DNA of 64,000 nucleotides from Streptomyces sp. LX-29 (GTDB taxonomy: Bacteria > Actinomycetota > Actinomycetes > Streptomycetales > Streptomycetaceae). Both the position numbers and the translations under genes were made by a program. The DNA is taken from assembly GCF_029541745.1 (NCBI RefSeq), contig NZ_CP089746.1, positions 2,542,001 through 2,606,000 on the forward strand, given 5' to 3'. Under the pieces are notes generated by a model that saw only the letters and a program-made list of their open reading frames with translations, was not told the DNA's origin and made no database searches. Shown piece after piece: positions 7,832 through 15,945 of the stretch (the first letter of the stretch is position 1; every line of letters begins with the position of its first letter).

Positions 7832-8593
7832 ATGGGTGCGCTCACGGGAAAGACGGCACTGGTCACGGGCGGCAGCCGGGGCATCGGGCGGGCGATCGCC
7901 GAGCGCCTGGGCCGGGACGGCGCACGCGTGGCGGTGCACTACGGGCGGAATGAGGCGTCGGCCAAGGAGACCGTCGCCGCCATCGAGGCGGCCGGCGGCG
8001 AGGCGTTCGCGATCAAGGCGGAGCTGGGCGTCCCGGGCGACGCGGAGGCCCTGTGGGCCGCGTTCGACGCCCACGCCGAGGGGCTGGACATCCTGGTGAA
8101 CAACGCCGGGATCGACGGCGCGCGGGAGCCCATCACCGGACTCTCGGAGGCGGACTTCGACCGGGTCTTCGCGGTCAACACCAAGTCGCCGTTCTTCGTG
8201 ACCCAGCAGGGGCTGGGCCGGCTGCGGGACGGCGGGCGCATCGTCAATGTGTCGACCGGCCTGACCCATGGCGCCGCGATGCCCGAGCTCATCTCGTACT
8301 CGATGACCAAGGGCGCGCTCGACGTCTTCACCGCGCACCTCGCCAAGGAGGTCGCCCAGCGCGGCATCACGGTCAACGCGGTGGCGCCCGGCGTCGTCGA
8401 CACCGACATGAACGCGGGCTGGCTGCGCGGCGAGGAGAACGCCGGGTCGCGACAGGCCGCCTCGTCGATATCCCCCTTCAACCGGGTGGGCGAGCCCCGT
8501 GACATCGCCGATGTGGTGGCCTTCCTGGCCTCGGAGGACAGCCGCTGGGTCACCGGCCAGTGGATCGACACCACCGGTGGCGCGCTGCTGTGA
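7832..8593 (+). CDS. SDR-family NAD(P)-dependent oxidoreductase
   Basis: A classical short-chain dehydrogenase of 253 residues. The Rossmann cofactor motif TGGSRGIGR lies near residues 13-21, the structural NNAG near 90, and the catalytic Ser/Tyr/Lys set is seen as VSTG and YSMTK near 141-161. The C-terminus ends with WVTGQWIDTTGG, a common FabG-like ending. Family members reduce or oxidise hydroxyl/keto groups; the substrate cannot be told. ATG 7832 has GGGAGG 10-15 nt upstream, whereas an upstream ATG at 7781 lies in the promoter. It is paired with a divergent TetR gene, so expression is probably induced by its substrate or a related electrophile. Confidence 0.92.
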   Translation: MGALTGKTALVTGGSRGIGRAIAERLGRDGARVAVHYGRNEASAKETVAAIEAAGGEAFAIKAELGVPGDAEALWAAFDAHAEGLDILVNNAGIDGAREPITGLSEADFDRVFAVNTKSPFFVTQQGLGRLRDGGRIVNVSTGLTHGAAMPELISYSMTKGALDVFTAHLAKEVAQRGITVNAVAPGVVDTDMNAGWLRGEENAGSRQAASSISPFNRVGEPRDIADVVAFLASEDSRWVTGQWIDTTGGALL

Positions 8594-8604
8594 CCACGGC
8601 CGCG

Positions 8605-8642
8605 GGTCCGCCCCCGCGTGCGGGGGGCCGCGGGGGCGGACC
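8605..8642. terminator. Terminator between convergent SDR and SIS genes
   Basis: A perfect 14-bp stem, GGTCCGCCCCCGCG at 8605-8618 with CGCGGGGGCGGACC at 8629-8642, and a 10-base loop. It lies between converging genes and can act on both strands. Confidence 0.75.
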
Positions 8643-8656
8643 TCGGCGGGTCTCCC

Positions 8657-9730
8657 TCAGCGGGTCTCGGTGACCTTCGCCAGGGCGCGGGGGGCGTCGG
8701 GATCCTGGCCGCGCGCGATGGTGACCTCATAGGCCAGCATCTGGAGCGGCAGGATCTCCAGGATCGGCTGGACCTCCTCGGCGACGCCGGCGGTGGGCAG
8801 GGCGAAGCCCGCCGACGCCCTGTCGACCTCGGCCAGGGTCCCGATCACCACCAGGTCGGCACCGCGGCCGCGCAGCCGCTCCAGCACCGGCTGCAGGGCC
8901 TGGCCGCCCCTGCCCTCGGTGACGATCGCGATCACCGGGGAGATGTTGTCGACCATGGCCAGCGGGCCGTGCAGCAGGTCGGCCCCCGAGTAGGACAGCG
9001 CCGGGATGTAGCTGGTCTCCATCAGCTTCAGCGCGGCTTCCTTGGCGCTGGGGTAGCCGTAGCCACGGGAGGTCAGCACCATGCGCTCGGCGAAGCGGTA
9101 GCGGGCGGCGAGCTGTCTGACCTCGGCCTGGCGGTCGAGGATCTGCCGGGCGAGGCCCGGCAGGCCCTGGGCGGCCGCGCCGTCGCCACCGCGCAGCCCC
9201 TCCACGAAGAGGTACAGCGCCAGGAGTTCGGCGGTGTAGGTCTTGGTCGCGGGCAGCGCCTTCTCCGGGCCGGCTAGGACGTCGATGTGGAACTCGGAGA
9301 CGGCAGCCAGCGGCGAGTCGGCGTTGTTGGTCACCGCCAGGGTGATCGCGCCGGCCTCCCGGGCGGCCCGGGTGGAGGCCACCAGGTCCGGGGAGCCGCC
9401 GGACTGGCTGACCGTGATCACCAGCACATCGGTGAGGTCCTGACGGGCCTCGTAGGCGGTGGTGGTCGACATGGAGGTGAGGCCGCACGGCTTGCCCAGC
9501 CGCACCTCCAGCAGGTACTTCGCGTACAGCGCCGCGTTGTCGGACGTCCCGCGGGCGGTGAGCAGCACGAACCGCGGGGCGCGGGCCGCGATCCGCTCGG
9601 CGACCTCACGGATCCTCGGCGCGCCCTCGTCGAGGATGCGCTGGAGCACGGCGGGCTGCTCGGCCATCTCGGCGGCCATGTGTCGGCCCGGCTGCTCGCC
9701 GCGGCGCTGGTCCGGAGTCATGGCGGACAT
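8657..9730 (-). CDS. Double-SIS sugar-phosphate isomerase/deaminase (GlmS-C/NagB-II type)
   Basis: A 357-residue protein with two SIS domains. The first (about 35-175) has LLTARGTSDNAALYAKYLLE and ITVSQSGGSPDLV, which bind the sugar phosphate; the second (about 200-345) has SRGYGYPSAKEAALKLMET and SYSGADLLHGPLAM. This is the isomerase half of glucosamine-6-phosphate synthase without the glutaminase half, as in NagB-II/AgaS deaminases. Beside dasD and dasABC it most likely converts GlcN-6-P to fructose-6-P plus ammonia. GGAGG lies 7 nt before ATG 9730. S. coelicolor, as I recall, has a NagB-I enzyme at this place, so this would be a different enzyme class in the same job. Confidence 0.85.
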   Translation of the reverse strand: MSAMTPDQRRGEQPGRHMAAEMAEQPAVLQRILDEGAPRIREVAERIAARAPRFVLLTARGTSDNAALYAKYLLEVRLGKPCGLTSMSTTTAYEARQDLTDVLVITVSQSGGSPDLVASTRAAREAGAITLAVTNNADSPLAAVSEFHIDVLAGPEKALPATKTYTAELLALYLFVEGLRGGDGAAAQGLPGLARQILDRQAEVRQLAARYRFAERMVLTSRGYGYPSAKEAALKLMETSYIPALSYSGADLLHGPLAMVDNISPVIAIVTEGRGGQALQPVLERLRGRGADLVVIGTLAEVDRASAGFALPTAGVAEEVQPILEILPLQMLAYEVTIARGQDPDAPRALAKVTETR

Positions 9731-9788
9731 GCTGTGGCCTCCAGGTGGCTGGGCGGGCCGAGCGCAGGTGCCGGGTCCCGCGTTCCGG

Positions 9789-11348
9789 TCAACCGCCGGC
9801 TCCGGTGATGACCTCCGCCGCTGCCCGCCCGCAGACGCGGGCGGCGCCGTGCGTCGCGAGGTGCAGGGCCCCGACCGGCGGCGCCTGGGGCACGCCCATC
9901 TCGACCACGACCGTCTCCGGCCGGGCGGCGAGCAGACCGTGCAGGGCGTCCGCCATCCAGGGGTGCCGGTGGACGTCGCGTACCACTGCGACGATCCTAC
10001 GGTCCGCCGCCGCGCCCAGCACATGTGCGACCACGGGGGACGGTCCCCCGGGTTCCGCCGCCGTCCCGCCGGGCTCTCCGTAGGTGGCGGTGGTGGTGCC
10101 CGGCAGCAGCCGGGTGAGCTCGGCGGCCACCCCCCAGGGGGTCTCGTCGCCGACCGCGATGTTCGCCACCGGGGTGAAGGCGGCGACATAAGCGGGGCCG
10201 GTCAGCGGCTCGTACGGGGCGGCCCCCGAGGTCACCCGCAGCGCACGGCGGGCGGCCGCGAGCCCCACCTCGGGGTCGGCGACGGCGAGCGCGGTCCCCT
10301 CCGCCGCGCCCGGGCCGCCGGCCTGCCGCGCCCACCGGCCCAGGGCGCGCACCCGGGCCGCGGCCTCGGCCAGCCGCTGCTCGGAGAGCTCGCCCGCGCG
10401 CACCGCGGCCACCAGCGCGTCGCGCAGCCGGAGCACGGTGGCCTCGTCGGCCAGCCCGCCGCCCACGCAGATCGCGTCGGCTCCGGCGGCGATGGCCAGC
10501 ACACTGCCGCGCTCCAGGCCGTAGACGGCGGAGATGGCCCGCATCTCCATGCCGTCGGTGACGATCAGTCCGTCGAAGCCGAGGCCGCCCTCGGCGACGG
10601 GGCCGCGCAGCAGGCCGTGCAGCGCGGCGGGGCTGAGGGTGGCGGGCAGCTCGGGGTCGAGCGCGGGCAGCAGGATGTGCGCGCTCATCACCGCCTTGGT
10701 GCCGGCGGCCACCGCGGCCCGGAAGGGCACCAGTTCGCGCTCGGCCAGGGTCTCCAGATCCGCGTCGATGCGCGGCAGGGAGTGGTGGGAGTCGACGGCG
10801 GTGTCGCCGTGGCCGGGGAAGTGCTTGGCGCAGGCGGCCACGCCCGCGCCCTGGAGGCCCTCGACATAGGCGGCGGTGTGTCGGGCCACCAGGTGCGGGT
10901 CGGCGCCGAAGGAGCGGACCCCGATGACCGGGTTGTCGGGGTTGGAGTTGACGTCCGCGGAGGGGGCCCAGTTGAGGTTGACGCCGCACGCGGCGAGCCG
11001 TCGTCCCAGCTCGGCGGCGACGGCGCGGGTCAGCTCGGTGTCGTCGACCGCGCCGAGGGCGAGGTTGCCCGGGAAGGAGGAGCCGGTGCGCACCTCCAGT
11101 CGGGTGACGTCGCCGCCCTCCTCGTCGATGGCGACCAGCAGCTCGTCGCGTTCGACGCGCAGTCGGGCGGTGAGCGCGGCCAGTTGCTCGGGCGAGTCGA
11201 TGTTGCGGCCGAACAGCCCGACCGAGACCAGCCCCTCACCGAGGCGGCGTAGCAGCCAGTCGGGGGCGGTGGTGCCGGTGAAGCCGGGCTGCAGGACGGC
11301 GAGCGCGTCCCGGGTGAGCGTGTCGGTGGAGTGTGCGAGCGTCGTCAT
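9789..11348 (-). CDS. dasD: Family 3 beta-N-acetylglucosaminidase DasD (NagZ-like)
   Basis: A 519-residue GH3 enzyme expected to hydrolyse N-acetylglucosamine or chitobiose units. The NagZ signature KHFPGHGDT is at 175-183, with His188 in the acid/base loop. The nucleophile is Asp265 in VTDGMEM. A second alpha/beta domain after about 330 makes it longer than E. coli NagZ. No signal peptide is seen, so it acts inside the cell on sugars imported by DasABC. It is the fourth gene of the das operon, starting 9 nt after dasC ends. DasD is the established name of this gene in S. coelicolor. Confidence 0.9.
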   Translation of the reverse strand: MTTLAHSTDTLTRDALAVLQPGFTGTTAPDWLLRRLGEGLVSVGLFGRNIDSPEQLAALTARLRVERDELLVAIDEEGGDVTRLEVRTGSSFPGNLALGAVDDTELTRAVAAELGRRLAACGVNLNWAPSADVNSNPDNPVIGVRSFGADPHLVARHTAAYVEGLQGAGVAACAKHFPGHGDTAVDSHHSLPRIDADLETLAERELVPFRAAVAAGTKAVMSAHILLPALDPELPATLSPAALHGLLRGPVAEGGLGFDGLIVTDGMEMRAISAVYGLERGSVLAIAAGADAICVGGGLADEATVLRLRDALVAAVRAGELSEQRLAEAAARVRALGRWARQAGGPGAAEGTALAVADPEVGLAAARRALRVTSGAAPYEPLTGPAYVAAFTPVANIAVGDETPWGVAAELTRLLPGTTTATYGEPGGTAAEPGGPSPVVAHVLGAAADRRIVAVVRDVHRHPWMADALHGLLAARPETVVVEMGVPQAPPVGALHLATHGAARVCGRAAAEVITGAGG

Positions 11349-11357
11349 GGAGTGGCG

Positions 11358-12188
11358 TCATCCCTTCACCGCGCCGGAGGTGAGACCGCCGACCGCCTTG
11401 CGTTGCAGGAACAGGAAGAGGAGAAGGATCGGGATCGCGAAGAGCGAGGCCGCGGCCATGGTGGCGCCCCAGTCGTCGCCGAAGGCGGTCTGGAACCTGG
11501 ACAGCCACAGCGGAAGGGTCTGTGCCTCGGCCTGCTTGTTGAGGATGAGGACCAGGGGGAACTCGTTCCAGGCGGTGATGAAGCCGAAGAGCGAGGTCGC
11601 CATCAGCCCGGGGGCCAGCAGCGGGAAGATCACCTTGAGGAAGGCCTGGGGGCGGGTGCAGCCGTCGACCATCGCCGACTCCTCCAGCTCCTTGGGTACC
11701 GCCGCGACATAGGCGCGCAGCGTCAGCACCGTGAAGGGCAGCACCATGACCATGTAGAAGAGGGTCAGCGGCAGCAGGCTGTTCAGCATGTCGCCATCCC
11801 GGACGATCATGTAGATCGCGATCACCATGACCTCCCAGGGGGCCATCTGCGCGATCATGAAGGTGAGGATGAAGCCGCGGCGCCCCTTGAAGCGCATCCG
11901 GGCGATGGCGAAGGACGCCAGCAGGGCGATGGCCAGCGAGAGCAGCACGGCCGCGAGGGTGACGGCGAGGGAGTTCTGGACCAGGGTCCAGAAGTTCGGC
12001 GCGTCCACGGCCGTCCTGAAGTGTTCGAGGGTCGGGTGGGTCGGGAACCAGACCGGGTCCTCGGTGACGATGTCCGACGTCGGCTTGAGGGCCGTGTTGA
12101 ACATCCAGTAGACGGGGAACGCGAAGACGACGAAGAGGACGACGGCCGTCGCGCCGGGCCAGATCCGCCCGAGCAGGGAGCGCTTCAC
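11358..12188 (-). CDS. dasC: Chitooligosaccharide/chitobiose ABC permease DasC
   Basis: A 276-residue inner-membrane permease of the MalG type with six predicted helices and the conserved EAA loop ELEESAMVDGCTRPQAFLKVIFPLLAPGL, which contacts the ATPase. It pairs with DasB to import (GlcNAc)2 delivered by lipoprotein DasA; in Streptomyces the ATPase is the shared MsiK encoded elsewhere. GTG 12188 overlaps the dasB stop by four bases (GTGA), so translation is coupled. No ATPase gene is present in the operon, as expected. Confidence 0.93.
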   Translation of the reverse strand: MKRSLLGRIWPGATAVVLFVVFAFPVYWMFNTALKPTSDIVTEDPVWFPTHPTLEHFRTAVDAPNFWTLVQNSLAVTLAAVLLSLAIALLASFAIARMRFKGRRGFILTFMIAQMAPWEVMVIAIYMIVRDGDMLNSLLPLTLFYMVMVLPFTVLTLRAYVAAVPKELEESAMVDGCTRPQAFLKVIFPLLAPGLMATSLFGFITAWNEFPLVLILNKQAEAQTLPLWLSRFQTAFGDDWGATMAAASLFAIPILLLFLFLQRKAVGGLTSGAVKG

Positions 12189-13180
12189 GACTCGTCCTCC
12201 TCTTGCTTGAGCACGATGCGCAGGTAGTAGGCGGTCAGCACCAGCAGGATCAGGATGGTGAGCACGGAGATCGCCGCGCCCATGCCGTAGTGCTGGTTGC
12301 CGACGCCCTCGACGAAGGCGTAGACGGGGAGGGTCTCGGTGAGCCGGTCCGGACCGCCCTCGTTGATCGCGAAGACCTGGGCGAAGGACTTGAACACCCA
12401 GATGACCTCGAGGAAGGTCGTCGCGAAGAGGAACGGCTTGAGGAAGGGGAAGGTCACCGAGGTGAAGCTCTTCCAGCTGCCGGCGCCGTCCAGCGCGGCG
12501 GCCTCGTAGAGCTCCTTGGGGATCGTGGTGGTCGCGGCGTAGAGGTTGATCGCCACGAAGGGGATCGACTGCCACACGATCAGCAGGGTCACCACGAAGA
12601 AGGTGGAGAACTGACTGCCGGTCCAGTTGTAGTCCGCCATCGCGTGCCAGCCGAGCCTGTCCAGCACCCAGTTGACCACGCCGAACCGCTGGGCGAAGAG
12701 CCACTGGTAGACCGTGGTCGCCGCGACGACCGGCATCGCCCAGGCCAGGACGAGGCCGACCGACAGCAGCAGCCGCATCCGGGTGCCCAGCCGGGCGAGC
12801 AGCAGCCCGATCAGGGTGCCCAGCACCATGATCAGGACCACGTTCACGGCGGTGAAGACGACCGAGCGGCCCGTCACCCGCCAGAAGTCCTCGCTGGTGA
12901 GCGCCTCGCGGTAGTTGTCGCCCCCGTTCCACTCGGTGAGGTGCTGGATCAGCTGCCGCATGTTGAGGTTCTGGAACGACAGCATGCCGTTCTTCACCAG
13001 CGGCCAGCCGAGCAGCACCACGGTGGCGGCCACGGCGGGGAGGAGCAGCAGATAGGGCGCGGTGCCGCTCGGTCGCCGCCGTCCGCCGCGCGCGGGACCG
13101 GGCCGCGGCCCCGCGCTCTCGCGGACGTCGGCGGGGGGACCGGCGACCACCCGTTCGGTCTGCGCCGACGTGCTCGTCAT
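12185..13180 (-). CDS. dasB: Chitooligosaccharide/chitobiose ABC permease DasB
   Basis: A 331-residue MalF-type permease. An N-terminal basic, proline-rich cytoplasmic tail of about 40 residues precedes the first helix (YLLLLPAVAATVVLLGWPLV). Further helices follow, with the EAA loop at KELYEAAALDGAGSWKSFTSVTFPFLKPFL. It forms the heterodimeric channel with DasC. The dasA stop lies 4 nt upstream of this start on the same strand, so the three transport genes form a tight operon under the dre sites upstream of dasA. Confidence 0.93.
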   Translation of the reverse strand: MTSTSAQTERVVAGPPADVRESAGPRPGPARGGRRRPSGTAPYLLLLPAVAATVVLLGWPLVKNGMLSFQNLNMRQLIQHLTEWNGGDNYREALTSEDFWRVTGRSVVFTAVNVVLIMVLGTLIGLLLARLGTRMRLLLSVGLVLAWAMPVVAATTVYQWLFAQRFGVVNWVLDRLGWHAMADYNWTGSQFSTFFVVTLLIVWQSIPFVAINLYAATTTIPKELYEAAALDGAGSWKSFTSVTFPFLKPFLFATTFLEVIWVFKSFAQVFAINEGGPDRLTETLPVYAFVEGVGNQHYGMGAAISVLTILILLVLTAYYLRIVLKQEEDES

Positions 13181-13184
13181 CGCT

Positions 13185-14459
13185 TTACTGCTCCTGGCTG
13201 AGGCGCTTGTTCAGCTCGTCCTCGACCGACTCGGCGGCTTCCGCGTGCGACTTGCCGTTCAGCACCGCGGTCATATAGGTCTTGATCGGGTTCGGCGGGT
13301 TCTCCACCGCGGCCCACTCCGGGATCAGCGGGGTGGTGCCACCGCTCTTGGCGGCCGGCGCGGCGGCCTCGGCCGGGGCGTTGCCCTTGAGGACGGTCTG
13401 CAGCGACTCCTTGTTCGGAATCACCCCGCCCTCCTTGGCCAGCTGGCCCTCGAAGGCGTCGGAGAGCGCGATCTTCAGGAACTCCTCGGCCAGCTCCTGC
13501 TTCTCGCTGCCGGCGGCGACGGCGAGGTTGGAGCCGCCGAGGAAGACGCCCTCGGGCTTGTCGGCGGTCTCACCCGGAATGGTGAAGTAGCCGATCTCCT
13601 TCTCGATGGCCGGGTTGGCCTTGATGGCGGTGGCCGCCTCCCAGCCCATGCCGATGAAGGCGCCGGTCTTGCCCTTGGCGAAGATCTCGGCCTGCTGCGG
13701 GGTGGCCTCGTCCTTGTCCTTGGGCGCCTTGCTGAAGGACTGGTACTGCTTGTAGATGTCCATCGCCTTGCCGACCTTGGGGTCGGCGAGGTTGGAGACC
13801 CAGGTGTCGCCGTCCTTCTTGACCAGCTCGGCGCCGGCGCCGATGGTGAGACCGTCGAAGAAGTACCAGTTCTGGCCCGGCATGTAGATCGGCTCGGCGT
13901 CCGTCTTCTTCTCGATCGCCTCCAGCGCCTTGAAGAAGTCGGCGCGCGTCCTGGGCGTCTCCTTGATCCCGGCGTCCGCCCAGACCTTCTTGTTGTAGAT
14001 GACCACCCGGCTGGCCGCGAACCACGGGGCGGCGTACTGCTTGCCGTCGTAGACCGCGGACTTGTTGAGCGACGCGGACCAGTCCGCCCCGATCGTCTTC
14101 TTGAGGTCGCCCAGTTCGGCGAGGCCACCGGTCTGCGCGTAGGCGGGGGTGTGGGTGTTGCCGATCTCGATGACGTCCGGCGGGCTCGACTCCGACAGCG
14201 CGGTGGTCACCTTCTGCTGGATGCCGTTCCACTGCTGGATCTCGATCTTCAGCTTGGCGCCGGTCTTCTTCTCGAACTCGGCCTGCACGGCCTTGGTCCA
14301 GCCCTCGGGGGCGGACCCGTCCATGGCCCAGAGCGTGAGCGTCTCGCCCTTGAAGCCGTCCGCCCCCGACTTCTCGTCCTTGTCGTCGCTGGACCCACAG
14401 GCCGCGACGCTCACCAGCATGGCCACGACACCCGTCGCCGCTATGAGCCCACGCTTCAC
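13185..14459 (-). CDS. dasA: Chitobiose-binding lipoprotein DasA
   Basis: A 424-residue extracellular sugar-binding lipoprotein. The signal sequence MKRGLIAATGVVAMLVSVAAC ends in a lipobox with Cys21, after which comes a Ser/Asp-rich linker. The rest is a family-1 solute-binding fold with LTLWAMDGSAPEGW near the start. DasA binds N,N'-diacetylchitobiose and supplies DasBC; in S. coelicolor it is among the most strongly DasR-repressed genes and influences development. GAGAG lies before ATG 14459, and two dre-like operators lie 33-73 nt upstream. Confidence 0.95.
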   Translation of the reverse strand: MKRGLIAATGVVAMLVSVAACGSSDDKDEKSGADGFKGETLTLWAMDGSAPEGWTKAVQAEFEKKTGAKLKIEIQQWNGIQQKVTTALSESSPPDVIEIGNTHTPAYAQTGGLAELGDLKKTIGADWSASLNKSAVYDGKQYAAPWFAASRVVIYNKKVWADAGIKETPRTRADFFKALEAIEKKTDAEPIYMPGQNWYFFDGLTIGAGAELVKKDGDTWVSNLADPKVGKAMDIYKQYQSFSKAPKDKDEATPQQAEIFAKGKTGAFIGMGWEAATAIKANPAIEKEIGYFTIPGETADKPEGVFLGGSNLAVAAGSEKQELAEEFLKIALSDAFEGQLAKEGGVIPNKESLQTVLKGNAPAEAAAPAAKSGGTTPLIPEWAAVENPPNPIKTYMTAVLNGKSHAEAAESVEDELNKRLSQEQ

Positions 14460-14492
14460 AGCACTCTCCTCAAAGGACTGGAAGTGGTCTTT

Positions 14493-14508
14493 AATGGTTT
14501 AGACCAGT
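14493..14508. promoter_or_regulatory. dre (DasR operator) 1 upstream of dasA
   Basis: AATGGTTTAGACCAGT matches the DasR-responsive element at 13 or more of 16 positions, with the TTTAGACCA half intact. An extra half-site AGTGGTCT lies at 14483-14490. The site is 34-49 nt before the dasA start, a repression position. Confidence 0.85.
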
Positions 14509-14516
14509 GCCCGCAG

Positions 14517-14532
14517 CTTGGCCTAGACCTTT
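14517..14532. promoter_or_regulatory. dre (DasR operator) 2 in the dasA-dasR interval
   Basis: CTTGGCCTAGACCTTT matches the dre consensus at about 11 of 16 positions, with the central GCCTAGACC well conserved. It is 24 bp, start to start, from operator 1, close to two helical turns, so two DasR dimers could bind the same face. Confidence 0.65.
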
Positions 14533-14699
14533 AGGGGTGTCAAGGGTGTATAAGAGTCGCTGTCGGCTCCGTTACCGGACCGACATCTGACGACATCGGA
14601 GCTGAGAGGCCGCCTGGGCCCGGGACCGTGCCACCATGTGAGCCGCTGAGGACGGAGGAGCCGGTGACGGCAGCAGGACAGGAGTCGGGAAGGCGCGCG

Positions 14700-15470
14700 A
14701 TGGACACCGAAGAGCCCACGACCGAGGGCGGAGCGGGCGCCAACGGGACGGCGCGCACCGCCCGCGTGCCCAAGTACTACCGCCTCAAGCGGCACTTGCT
14801 GGAGATGACGGAGACGCTCCCGCCGGGCACTCCGGTCCCACCCGAGCGCACGCTGGCCGCCGAGTTCGACACCTCCCGCACCACGGTGCGCCAGGCCCTG
14901 CAGGAGCTGGTGGTGGAGGGGCGCCTGGAGCGCATCCAGGGCAAGGGGACGTTTGTCGCCAAACCAAAGGTCTCCCAGGCGCTCCAGCTGACCTCCTACA
15001 CGGAGGACATGAAGGCCCAGGGCCTGGAGCCCACCTCGCAGCTGCTGGACATCGGCTATGTCACCGCCAACGACCGGCTCGCCGGGCTGCTGGACATCGC
15101 CCCGGGCGGCCGGGTGCTGCGCATCGAGCGGCTGCGGCTGGCCAGCGGCGAGCCGATGGCGATCGAGACCACCCATCTGTCCGCCAAGCGCTTCCCGGCG
15201 CTGCGGCGCAGCCTGGTGAAGTACTCCTCCCTGTACACGGCGCTCGCCGAGGTGTACGACGTGCGCCTGGCGGAGGCGGAGGAGACCATCGAGACCTCGC
15301 TGGCCACGCCCCGCGAGGCCGGGCTGCTGGGCACCGACGTGGGGCTGCCCATGCTGATGCTCTCCCGCCACTCGCTGGACACCAACGGCCAACCGGTGGA
15401 GTGGGTGCGCTCGGTCTACCGGGGCGACCGCTACAAGTTCGTGGCCCGGCTGCAACGCCCCGGCGAGTGA
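14700..15470 (+). CDS. dasR: GntR-family GlcNAc-responsive global regulator DasR
   Basis: A 256-residue HutC-subfamily GntR regulator. The winged helix spans about 20-90 ([22 protein letters not shown] is the helix-turn-helix) and the effector domain follows (YRGDRYKF at the end). GlcN-6-P and GlcNAc-6-P release DasR from dre sites; it controls chitin use, antibiotic production and development. ATG 14700 (GGGAAGG 6 nt upstream) matches the known DasR N-terminus. A GTG at 14664 behind GGAGGAG would add 12 residues and is a real alternative. Divergent from dasA across 240 bp holding the operators. Confidence 0.95.
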   Translation: MDTEEPTTEGGAGANGTARTARVPKYYRLKRHLLEMTETLPPGTPVPPERTLAAEFDTSRTTVRQALQELVVEGRLERIQGKGTFVAKPKVSQALQLTSYTEDMKAQGLEPTSQLLDIGYVTANDRLAGLLDIAPGGRVLRIERLRLASGEPMAIETTHLSAKRFPALRRSLVKYSSLYTALAEVYDVRLAEAEETIETSLATPREAGLLGTDVGLPMLMLSRHSLDTNGQPVEWVRSVYRGDRYKFVARLQRPGE

Positions 15471-15663
15471 CCCCGGCGCGCCCTCACCGACGCGAGCCGC
15501 GACAAGCCGCCGCTATTCGCCCCTGGTACGAGCACTGTTGACGCCCCGTCGGCGGCACTGTTTGCCATACCGATATGCGGACAGGTAGTGACGGCCACGG
15601 TACGGCTGGCCTAGATTTCCTGCGCATTAAGCAGGTGATCAGTCGACGGGACGGAGCGCCGCC

Positions 15664-15945
15664 ATGCCAGCCACCACCCGACCATCCGGGTCACGGGACA
15701 CAAGACCGGTCATCACGCCCTCGCGCGTGGTGGCCGGCGTCTGTCTGTTCGTTCCGTTCGTCGCGATGCTGTGGGTCGACTCGTACGCCAGGACGGACCC
15801 GTCCTTCATCGGCATCCCGTTCTTCTACTGGTACCAGATGCTGTGGGTGCTGATATCGGCCGTGCTCACGACCGTCGCCTATGTCCTGGTCCGCCGGGAG
15901 CAGCGGGCGGCGCGGGCCGCGCGTGAGGCGGGGGCGGAGCGATGA
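15664..15945 (+). CDS. DUF3311 small membrane subunit of a symporter
   Basis: A 93-residue protein with two hydrophobic helices (VVAGVCLFVPFVAMLWVDSYA and FFYWYQMLWVLISAVLTTVAYVLV), the F-Y-W-Y-Q motif of DUF3311, and a basic C-terminal tail. Genes of this family sit directly before sodium:solute symporters and are presumed to be accessory subunits. Its stop overlaps the next start by four bases (ATGA). The upstream interval (15471-15663) contains a -10-like TAGATT but no dre. Confidence 0.85.
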   Translation: MPATTRPSGSRDTRPVITPSRVVAGVCLFVPFVAMLWVDSYARTDPSFIGIPFFYWYQMLWVLISAVLTTVAYVLVRREQRAARAAREAGAER

